A DNA stretch of 64,000 bases, taken from contig NC_079136.1 in NCBI RefSeq assembly GCF_945859705.1, forward strand, positions 120,407,028 to 120,471,027, written 5' to 3'. Position numbers and translations under genes: made by a program. Origin of the DNA: Episyrphus balteatus. Its lineage: Eukaryota > Arthropoda > Insecta > Diptera > Syrphidae. Position 1 is the first letter of the stretch; the number at the start of each line of letters is the position of its first letter. This document shows, piece after piece, positions 12,620-21,486 of the stretch. Under the pieces are notes generated by a model. That model searched no databases and was not told the origin of the DNA. It worked only from the letters and a program-made list of their open reading frames with translations.

Positions 12620-13992
12620 TAAGCTTCTCATTGAAATGATTACATCCCTTGGCTTTTCATCAAGTCACCACGAGGTGCAGCTACTATCATGCAACCACTA
12701 TCATGCAACCACAACCACCCCTGATTCAACTCAAACGTACGGATGCTTTCTTCCAGTTGCGCCAGAATTAGTATCTAAAGGAGGTACCATAGAGCTTCAA
12801 AGATTTTTGAGGAAGACATCGACTTTCTATACCTAAGGCCCAGAACGTGTACCTTCGAAAACCCTGGGGGATCAATTTATCTGATGAATTCTCATTTTTC
12901 ACATTCAATTCTATGGAGAACGTATTACTCATTCATGCCATAAGGGAATGTGACACCACCTCAAACATTTTTGGTTTCGGAAAAAAACAAATTTTGCAAA
13001 ATGTTTCAAAAACCCCTCTGCACTTGAAGCTGCAGTGAAGTTAAGGACCTAAATGCCAGAGTTCAGAAAATATCGGAGGCGGAAAAACATATCTTGTTGG
13101 CTTTATATGGAGAGGACAGTGGTATATCTCTAAGCTCTCTTCGATATTTCAAATTTATGAGCAGTTCAAGAAAAATCTAATTTGTGCAAACTACCGCCTA
13201 CAACAGATGCGGCACACTTTCATTTCCTCCGGACTTATCACCAGATCATGGCGTGGATGGGTATTGAGAAAAATCCTCTGGAATGGGGCTGGACGAGAGG
13301 ATGCCACGTATTGCAACCCATTAAAACTGTGCAAGATTCGCTCCCCAAAAATTGATGAAAGCTTTGTCATGCAAATACCTATGTATGTGTCTAGATGCAT
13401 GGGAGCTGGCAGATACATGAAAGAGGGACTTATATGTTCACATTCTGTAAGTTTTGCTGTGGACAATCCTGTCAAAATCGTCCACATGAATTTTGTATGA
13501 AGATGACGACGAAGAAGATCAGATATCATCGATCAATTTGAAGAAAAATTCAACAAAGCCAACTTTTCTCATAATTCACCATCTTCAACTCCACCTATTA
13601 CTCCTATATTTCCCCACCTGCTACCCCTGCCCCTCATAACCCAATTCTTTTACCTTCGTCCACTCATATCCCACCACTTTATAAGCGCATGAGATATTAA
13701 ACTAGGTTATTAAGAAATATGACTTTTATTAAATAAAAATACTTACTATTACCTGGTTCTTATCGAAAGATAAAAGTTGTATTCATGAAAATGAATTCCC
13801 TTCAAAAGGATTTTTGGCTAAAAATTAAAAATTAGGAAGTTATAGCGCTGTAAACAGGTAAGAAACTGAAAATAAAAAAAATCGGAAATTGTAACTTTTT
13901 TGAAAAATTCTTAGTTTGGTGGATATTGGATGTGCAAGTTGTAGAAAATTTTGTGTTCTACAATTTTGCACATTTAAATGACCAGAAGGAAA

Positions 13993-14324
13993 CTATGGAC
14001 ATAAAACTGAAAAAATGCAGAATTGGTTTTTGGAGTATGGTTAAGGGGGCGGAGGGGGCGTGGCTATTTTTAAATCTACCATCAAAACCTGATTAAATAT
14101 AAAATAAGAACCACCCGACCTTTTGTGGGATACAAATCCTTCATTTAATGAATAATTCAAAAAGTGTCGAAAACTATCAAAAATACTTTTTTACTATTTT
14201 AGCCCTAACTCGGTTATTTGATTCACAAAATCAAAGTGGTGTACATTTTATTTTAGGTAATTAAATTGCCTGTAAGATTGCTTTTAGAGACTTTTGCGTA
14301 AAAGTCAATTGTTAAAGAGTTATA
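13993..14324 (-). repeat. Right TIR of the 6.3-kb element, inner part
   Basis: Reverse complement of about 10645-10969. It is cut at GAGTTATA by the hAT insertion; the remainder continues at 16207. The one GC-box here reads GGGGGCGGAGGGGGCGTGG. Confidence 0.8.
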
Positions 14325-16198
14325 CAGGGGCGGCGCTAGACCAAAATGAGGCGTGTGCGAGAGTAAAATTGCGGGGCCCCTAGGAAAAAGATTTTGGACT
14401 ATCAAATATTCCGTCCAAGTTCAAGTTCAAAATTGTTATAACAAACTTAAAGGTGTTTCATTTCAATGTAGATGAAAAACAAAATGCACGACTCGATCTC
14501 ACGAACTTGTTAATTTTTAAAACTTTTTATATAAATCAGATTTGTTAAATGTACGTAGGTACATATTCTATGTACAACTTCTATACTTGACGGTTCTAAG
14601 AATGGGGTTAGGCTAGTCTCACGTTAGTTTTAAAATTTGAAAATTTACACTTTTCAAACAACCTGTAATATCGCTGAGTGCCATTGCTATATTGAATTGA
14701 AATACAAAATTAAAATTTATCAGTAGGAAGAAGGAAATAAAGCCGGGATTTGTTTCTTTCTTTAAACTATTGTTTTTTTTTTTTAAATCACATGTTTTAG
14801 ATTTTCATTAAAAACAAGTTTTTTTTTCTTTTCTGGGCTTACCGATGCAATGGTTCACTTTTGTTGAAGAAGAAGATACCGGAAAAAACAAGGGGCTTTC
14901 CCTGCTAGATGCAGGAAGATATATAAAAAAGTTGTGCGATTATATTCTACGTTTTCCGACCTATTGTTTGATTTTTTCCCATCATCTAGTAGGAAGTTTT
15001 TCAATGAAGTTATAATGACTTATGGGAATTGTTTTTGTTGATGAAAGATTTCCTCTGTTAGATACTTATCAATAATTTAATATTTTTTTTTTAAGAAATA
15101 ACTAATAAATACATAAATTATTCACTTTTTTGTTTGAGCAAAATTGTTAAATTAAAATGGGAAAACTTTGGTGGTATTGTGAATCCGTCCGTATTTTGAA
15201 ACATCAATGAATCCGCAAAATGTGTTCGAATACGGAATTTGGAACAACGAAAATTCAAAAACTCCACTTAATAAGATGGCCCTTTTTAATAATTTTTCGG
15301 GAGATCAACAAATTGGCGGCGGAAAACAGAAAAGTTCTAAGTCCTTAACAAAGTGTGAAAAATCAGTTTATATATAAATTGCGAGCGTTAGCGAGCAAAC
15401 AAATTTTTTTACAGGAAATAATGTTTAGACATTCTTACATTCATTACATACAATTTTAAATACCTATACAAAATTGAAAAATAGAAAAAAGAGATTTTGT
15501 AACAAAAAATGTATACATTTCATTAAGTTTTAAATTAAATTGGGAATCTTAAGAGCAAAAACTTTAGATAATCCACGTTGATTAGCAAATTTAATATCGT
15601 CGCCGAGTTGTTTTGTCGTAAACGCCAAAATGTACTTTTTTAAACTGGATATGTAGCATAATAGGTTTTAGAACGTTCTCTTTTCATTTCTGTTATCAGA
15701 ATTGTCCTATCGTTTACCGTTACTGAGATAATTAGTATGCATTTTATCGTATATCCACAAAATAAGCATCGGAATAACTTTGGTCTGTCGTAAGTGCCAA
15801 CTTTTGGCGTTTACGACAAAAATTCTATGTATTTTTCAGCTTTTTTTCCTATTATGTGCTTCACTTGAGAAAAAAAAAGTTAAACAATAATCTTAAATTG
15901 TTTAATTTTCTTTTTCTTGCCAAAAAAAAAACAAAAATATTTTTTCTTTCGTATTTTTGCAAAAAGTGGCCAATGTAGTTAAGACCATGCTTCTACTCAT
16001 CTCAATGCAATTATGGAAATCGAGTGGAAACGGGCCAATTTCAATTACTTTTTTGTTTGATTGTTATAAATAAAGAAAAGAGATATGGTTTTTCGGATTT
16101 TATTATTGCCGAGACATTTTCATTTGCTCCCGCGGGGCCCCAACAAGCGCGGGGCCGTGTGCGGGGGCACACTCCGCACACCCCTTCCGCCGCCTCTG
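14325..16198. mobile_element. 1,874-bp hAT-type element without transposase
   Basis: Starts CAGGGGCGGCGCTAGACC and ends CCGCCGCCTCTG (opposite strand CAGAGGCGGCGG). It is flanked by a perfect 8-bp duplication GAGTTATA at 14317-14324 and 16199-16206. The uninterrupted partner TIR near 10640-10660 shows the single-copy site. The 8-bp duplication and CAGGGGCGG-type ends are characteristic of hAT elements. There is no hAT transposase frame, so it is non-autonomous or internally deleted. GC-rich subterminal DNA (16127-16195) contrasts with an AT-rich interior. A 20-bp inverted pair lies inside at 15612 and 15804. Confidence 0.85.
15612..15823. repeat. 20-bp inverted pair inside the hAT element
   Basis: TTTTGTCGTAAACGCCAAAA near 15612 is perfectly mirrored by TTTTGGCGTTTACGACAAAA near 15804, enclosing about 170 bp. 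It may be the ends of a small element inserted in the hAT element, or part of the hAT subterminal structure. No duplication was recognised. Confidence 0.5.
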
Positions 16199-16206
16199 GA
16201 GTTATA

Positions 16207-16582
16207 GAACTGTTAAGTGACAAGAAACTGAAAATATTGCAAAATCCAAAATTTTATATGTTTTTGAAAGCTTCATAACTTCGTTGTTTTTGGGTGTATA
16301 AACATACTACCAAGGTCATTTTCGTAGGAAATTATGTTTTCTACAAGTCTACCAACAACTTTTTTTCAATAAAATGCACCAGAAGAAAGTTATGGGCATA
16401 AAAGTGAAAAAAGTGCCAGATTTCTATGGTTTTTCGGTGATGCTGAAGGGGGCGGAGGGGGCGTGGTTGTGGAAATTTGGTTTTTTTATCTACTAACCAT
16501 ACCTAACAACATATCAAAAATTTAGAACTACCGGACCTTTTGTAGGGTAACCCCCTTTTTTTTAGCTTCATTTATTGGACTA
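16207..16582 (-). repeat. Right TIR of the 6.3-kb element, outer part
   Basis: Reverse complement of about 10281-10650. It ends TTTATTGGACTA followed by the GTA duplication at 16583-16585. Confidence 0.8.
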
Positions 16583-17934
16583 GTAGGGACATAGAGTTTT
16601 TTTTTATCTTCTATATAGGTTGTGATTATGTACCTAACGACATAATGTTTTTTTTATGAATTTAGGGTGTGTGGTCTAGGTGGTTTTCGTTGGAAGGAAA
16701 GACGTGTGGTGTATTGTGTATACCTATATAGAGCGAGGGAGAGAAAAAAAATGTGCCAAGATCTTTATTCTTGTTTTTTTTTATTCATGAACAAAATGAG
16801 CGGTAACATATATAGGTACTATTTTTTTTTGCATTGTTTTCCTTGCTGTTTGGGTTATTGCAAATATTTTTTTATGATTTTGGGGCGTGTGGTTTAGAAA
16901 AAAATCATTTGAAGACGTATGGTGTGGTGTCTATTGTGCATTTAGGCATAGAGCGAGGGGGAGAAAAATATGTGCCAAGATCTTAATTCTTGCTTTTTTT
17001 TTTGCATGAACAAAATTATATATGTACATATAGAAAGGGGTATACCTACCTGCTATTGTTTTTTTCAATTGTGGATTATTGCAAGTATTTTTTTATGAAT
17101 ATGGGGTGTTTGTTTATGGTTTAGGTTTTTTTGTAATTGGGTGACGTATGGGGCAAGTGTGTGGGTATGTTAGGATAATGAGGAGAGAGGTAGGGAGGGA
17201 AAGATATCTAGGCATGTGCAAAGATTTTAATTCAATTGGTTTGGTTGTTGGTAGGTATGTATAGGTAGGTAATTCTTTTCTGTCAACGCGAAATTGATTT
17301 TGTGTTTTGATTTTTTTATGGTGAACAGAATGAGATGTAGCACGAAGGTAGGTGTGTGTGTATTTATATAGGTACTTAGTTAATGCGCTTGTTTAATGAT
17401 TCAATTGATAATAAATTGATAAAAGTTCAAATTAAATATTAAATGAATCATTTTATAAATGTTTTAATCGTTAAGAATACCTAATGATACGTAGTTGGCA
17501 TCCGTAATAGGGTTGTTTGGTAGGTACATATAGGTAGGTAGGTACCTACTACTTAGTTTTTTAATTGGTTGATGAGAGAGAGAGGAATAAAAAAAATATA
17601 GTAGGTAGATATAGGTATATCTACTGTTAAGACTGTGAATAGGAACCAATCGGCAAAAATATTGTTTTTGGGATAAGAAGCAAGGATAAAAAAGTCTATA
17701 AAAAAAATTGGGTGGAAGAGTGTTTTTTCGCGGACAAGAGGGAGAGGGTGAAGGTCAAAAATGTAGTGAAACAAATTGTCTGTCGAAAATCATCATATGA
17801 CACATGTTTTTAAGGTATTTTTTGACGCTGAATCTAATGACATAAAAATAAGGTTAATAGGTACACGATTGCTCTGAGAAAAGTTATTGCCGATTAAAAA
17901 CAAGGGTGCTTGTTTTTTTTACTTCAACATGTTC
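16583..17934 (+). repeat. Left arm of large inverted repeat, inner part
   Basis: Continues the left arm after the 6.3-kb insertion. Matches the reverse complement of 21487-22840 essentially without gaps where I compared them. Contains TAGGTA simple runs and T/A tracts. The short frames in it are duplicated in the right arm and have no coding signature. Confidence 0.8.
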
Positions 17935-17947
17935 AACATGTTGAAGT
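17921..17947. repeat. 13-bp perfect inverted repeat at inner arm boundary
   Basis: ACTTCAACATGTT, one central C, then AACATGTTGAAGT. It sits exactly where homology between the two long arms stops. The right arm has only half of it near 21488. Confidence 0.6.
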
Positions 17948-18843
17948 GATTTTCATAAAAAATACCTCGATCAATTGGAAAATAGATAAAGTTTTAGAAT
18001 ATATTTTTTAAATAGCATGTTGTTTTGAAAACATATACTTTAAATTGATGCCGAAGTTGGGCAAATGACAAAAAAAATTGAATTTTTGAACTTTGACATC
18101 TTATAAATTCTAAGTGGTTTAACCGAGTTACATGTTTTATCGAAAATGGGTAAAAAATTGTCGAAGCTAGAATTTTATCAATGGGCGAAGGTCCAAAAAA
18201 CCGTTTTTTGCCCGTAACTCCAGATTTTGGGGGTGTTAGGGGATTTTCAAATACCGTTTCGTATTCAGTGCGATTAGCTCTACAAAACCTGATAGGTCTC
18301 CGCCCGCGTATATTTTAAAACCTCATTTTTGTAACACCGTGTTATTGTTTAAAATTATTGGGTAATTTTTTAAAGGCTCATATTTTTCATAACGAATTTT
18401 TCTTATGAACGACTACTTACTCATAAATAAATTAAACTAGACTTCTCTGATATTTTCCCTCATTTTATGCTATTAAGAACACGTTACCCGGTTTCTCGGG
18501 TACCCGCCACTTAAAATACCCGGGTACCCGCACATTCGGGTAATACCCGCATATTCGGGTACCCGGGTATTTATTGAAACGGGTATTACCCGGGTAATAT
18601 CAAGAGCCCTACTTCATATTATACATTTAATATAAGAATATAACTTAATTTTTCTTTCACACATTAAACGATGCATTAACAATATTAATATTGCAATATC
18701 TTGCATTCTTAAAGCAGCGAAACTTTCTATGTACCTAAAAGTTTTTCCTAAGCTATAGCTCTTTCATTTGATACCAATTTCATTAATGCCCGCTCAACGT
18801 CCAAAATGCCCTATCTCCTTTATGTTACCTGTTATGATAGGTA
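17948..18843. other. Remaining core between the long arms
   Basis: About 0.9 kb with no transposase frame. 18484-18600 is a dense run of CCCGGGTA/CGGGTACCCG variants (GGGTACCCG, ACCCGGGTA, CGGGTATTACCCG), ending AAGAGCCCTAC. That run looks like a small palindromic repeat, but I could not define its left end. Confidence 0.4.
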
Positions 18844-20316
18844 GGAGATCTTCTTAAGATGACATATTCGACAAGACGACATAGTTTTAAAATGTCAGTT
18901 CCTCAATTATTGTTACTTTCCTTAGTTTGCAACAGTGTATCCAGTTTACCTAGTTTTTATGCTTTTTAGATTGAAACCATTTTTGATCATATCGGGTAAG
19001 ATGACATGACGCTGCGCTCGTCCGTCCAAGTTGACATACATTATCTTACGCGGAATGTAGTATAAGAAGCTTGAAAAGTTACAAAACGACGCATAATGAT
19101 GTTCCATTCCACCGGACTTTTCGGAATATATAGATATAATAATATAACACCATTCATATTAGGTAAGGCATTACCTAAAATGAAATGTTTTAGCATTTCA
19201 TGTAAAGGAGCATTGGCTATGTTGCTAGGCATGTACTAGGTACATATTGCCACGCATTGCGTGCCGGTGTTGTTTACAAAATGTAACATAAAAAAAAGTA
19301 CCGTAACATGGGGTTACTTTGCTCCGTTTTTTGCACTATTTTTAGCAAACCTCTTAAAAATGGTAGAGACATTTTTGTATCTATTTGTTTTTTTCTTTTA
19401 ATTCATTGATAAGACATGAAATAATGCATTAATTCTAAAAAAAACATTCAAATAACAGTAAAAATATTTTGTTTTTTAAGTTGAAAAGTGGGGCAAAGTA
19501 GTCCAAGGGACGGGGTTACTTTGCTCCACTTGAAGTTTTTAACTATACTGCCTGTATTTAAAGAGCTAGAGCAAAGTTAGTATTTTATTTTAAAAGCCCT
19601 GGATCAAAGCTTCAAATCTGTAAGAAAAAAAATTTGTAGGTACACACACAACTCTTTTTTTACAAAAAAACAAAACAGCCTCTTTTATTTCATTAATTGA
19701 TAATAAATAAATACGAATTTAAAGAAAAAAACAGAAAACTTCATTAATTTAACCAAAATAAGTTTAAAATAAACATGAATAACAATTTACAAACGAAAAA
19801 ATAGTTCACTTTTAAAAACAATAAAAACATACATAGAATCAAAAACACATTTAATTATAAAAATAAATTCCTCCTGGGGCAAAGTAACCCCAAAACAAAA
19901 AAAACTGCTTAGTCACATAAAAAAAATGCAATAATTATTATTTATAAATTAAACAAACAAATGACAAGCGCAGAGTGATAACAAAACAATATCATAACTA
20001 GAATATTTGTACTTACTTTGTAAATTATCACACAACTTTTTTTACACACCAAATTTTTCACCACAAAAAAAACACGAATTTCCTACCTCAAATTCACAGG
20101 TCAACTGCTTCTTAAAAACTGCAGGCAGACGGTCCGTTGCAACACGTGGCAGATGTATATATGTGTGTGTGTATATTACAGTAGCTTCGATATAGAGAAT
20201 CTAACATGTCTGAGCGTAAATCAAGAAACTAACTTTTTTCGTCAGTGGCGCAAAGTTACCCCCGCCGGGGCAAAGTAACCCCATGTTACGGTATGTCATC
20301 TTAAGCAGATCTCCCC
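18844..20316. mobile_element. TA-flanked MITE interrupted by a second MITE
   Basis: Left end GGAGATCTTCTTAAGATGAC, right end on the opposite strand GGGGAGATCTGCTTAAGATG. TA lies at 18842-18843 and 20317-20318. The native part is about 480 bp; the rest is the 991-bp element inserted near its right end. No coding capacity. The 63-codon frame 19041-19232 lacks support. Confidence 0.65.
19301..20291. mobile_element. 991-bp GGGGTTACTTTGCTCC TA-flanked element
   Basis: Perfect terminal repeat CCGTAACATGGGGTTACTTT continuing to GC(C/T)CC, with TA at 19299-19300 and 20292-20293. The motif GGGGCAAAGTAACCCC or its inverse recurs inside (about 19489, 19514, 19876, 20267). No transposase. The TA duplication suggests a Tc1/mariner-mobilised element. 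Confidence 0.8.
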
Positions 20317-20407
20317 TACCTACCTTCCCTTCCCACACATAACTCAACCCATCTTAAAAACACCCTTTCATCAAAAATATTTTTAAGAATTTAATGAATC
20401 CTTTATA

Positions 20408-21391
20408 GGGGAGAGTGGGGCTAAAAGTAACAGGGGTAAGAATTAACAGTTAAAAAAAGCGATGTTCCTTTCAATATTAAGAAACGCGTAAAGGAGAAAA
20501 ATGCTCAATTTTTCCATATCTACCGGCACATTTTCTTCAGTTGAAGATTAGACGACAGGGTGAGAAGTTATAGTAGTGGTGCCCAAAAACACCATGTTTG
20601 TAACTTTTTTTTAAAGTTTTATTTTTGGTCTACCTATTTACCCGAAAAAGATAGAGTGCTAAGTGTTTTTTTGTTATATGCAATTGTGTTTTGGCTCAAA
20701 TTGCGTGTATATGTTATGTCTATATCAGTTTCGCTTTTTTTTTTAATTGATTTTGTTTGAAAAATTACATGCTGGGGCTAGTTGTAACATTTTTCCGGGG
20801 CAAGTTGTACCATGTAAAAAACCTACCTATACTGAAAAATTGTTTACCTAATATAATAAACAACCCTGGATATGAATGCTTGTAATTGAATTTGTATTTA
20901 TTTTGAAATTGGAAACACTTTTTGAACCACCACTTGAATTCATAAAGCTTATAAAACAATTTATGAATTCAAATAACTTTAATTTAAGACTACTGTTAAA
21001 TTTTCGCTGGAAATCTTGGATTTGCTCCACTTTTTTTTTTAAATTTGCACCAAAATTTCATGACTGAGGTTTGTTTTTATTGTTATTAATTAAAAATAAA
21101 TAAATACAAACATAAATAAAGGTATTTTTCTCTTATTTTTAGTTCTTGGTACAACCTACCCCGGTATGTGTTACACTTTGCCCCGTATGTGGGGTAAGTT
21201 GAAACAACACGATTTTTTTTTGGAAGATTTATTTTTTAACATTACCGTTATGTTTTGCTGAATTTTTGTGATGGATCTTGCAGATAAAACATGGGTCTTT
21301 AATTTAAAAAAGGTCTGGCTGACCCATTTTCAAATTTGTAGGAGAACCATCGGTTTTAGAAAAAAGTGTTACATTTGGCCCCACTCTCCCC
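20408..21391. mobile_element. 984-bp GGGGAGAGTGGGG TA-flanked element
   Basis: Left end GGGGAGAGTGGGGCTAAAAG; right end on the opposite strand GGGGAGAGTGGGGCCAAATG. TA lies at 20406-20407 and 21392-21393. Internal GGGGCAAGTTGTACC/GGGGCTAGTTGTAAC phrases recur in both orientations near 20774, 20799, 21148 and 21190. No coding capacity. Similar in length and layout to the 991-bp and 988-bp elements. Confidence 0.8.
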
Positions 21392-21486
21392 TACCTATCT
21401 GCTTTATCCAAAACTTTCATTTCAAATTTCAACAGTGTATGGTAGGTATCATATTTTTCACATGCGGTTTTTGAATATATTTTACC

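Larger units (their letters stand above)
11728..13520 (+). pseudogene. Decayed transposon-associated protein with CDTTS motif and Cys-rich C-terminus
   Basis: Several blocks in order on the plus strand match a large family of uncharacterised, repeat-associated proteins that I recall from many invertebrate and some vertebrate genomes. 11728-11778 reads RPRSFLSPLLTGISVYV. 12621-12680 reads KLLIEMITSLGFSSSHHEVQ. About 12919-12987 contains HAIRECDTTSNIFGFGKKQ. 13076-13177 includes LLALYGEDSGISLSSLRYF. 13185-13355 includes LPPTTDAAHFHFLRTYHQIM and NPLEWGW. 13446-13478 reads CKFCCGQSCQN, like the family's C-terminal cysteine cluster. The blocks lie in different frames (11728, 12621 and 12919 in one, 13076 in another, 13185 and 13446 in a third) with stops at 11779, 12834 and 13178, so the gene is dead. 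An 828-bp element inserted at 11792, between the first two blocks, and the stretch after the second block appears deleted. Function of the family is unknown to me. It was probably encoded by the surrounding long-TIR element. Confidence 0.7.
10281..16582. mobile_element. 6.3-kb long-TIR DNA transposon carrying a decayed CDTTS-type protein
   Basis: Termini read TAGTCCAGTAAATAAAG on the left and TAGTCCAATAAATGAAG (opposite strand) on the right. A 3-bp duplication GTA lies at 10278-10280 and 16583-16585. The intact right arm of the outer repeat shows the empty site (AGTAGGTAGGGACATAGAG read on the opposite strand), which proves the insertion. The terminal inverted repeats are ~0.7 kb (10281-10969; 13993-14324 plus 16207-16582), the right one split by a hAT element. 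Each TIR holds two related ~330-bp units, each with a GGGGGCGGAGGGGGCGTGG box. The interior carries pseudogene blocks at 11728-13520 and two further insertions. Removing the inserts leaves about 3.6 kb. The superfamily is not assigned: a 3-bp duplication would fit PIF/Harbinger or CACTA by size, but GTA is not TWA and no DDE transposase is visible. Confidence 0.8.

Noticed and set aside
13191..13529. 112-codon minus-strand frame opposite the pseudogene
   Set aside because: It is the shadow of the plus-strand CDTTS-family remnant, whose blocks are recognisable only on the plus strand.
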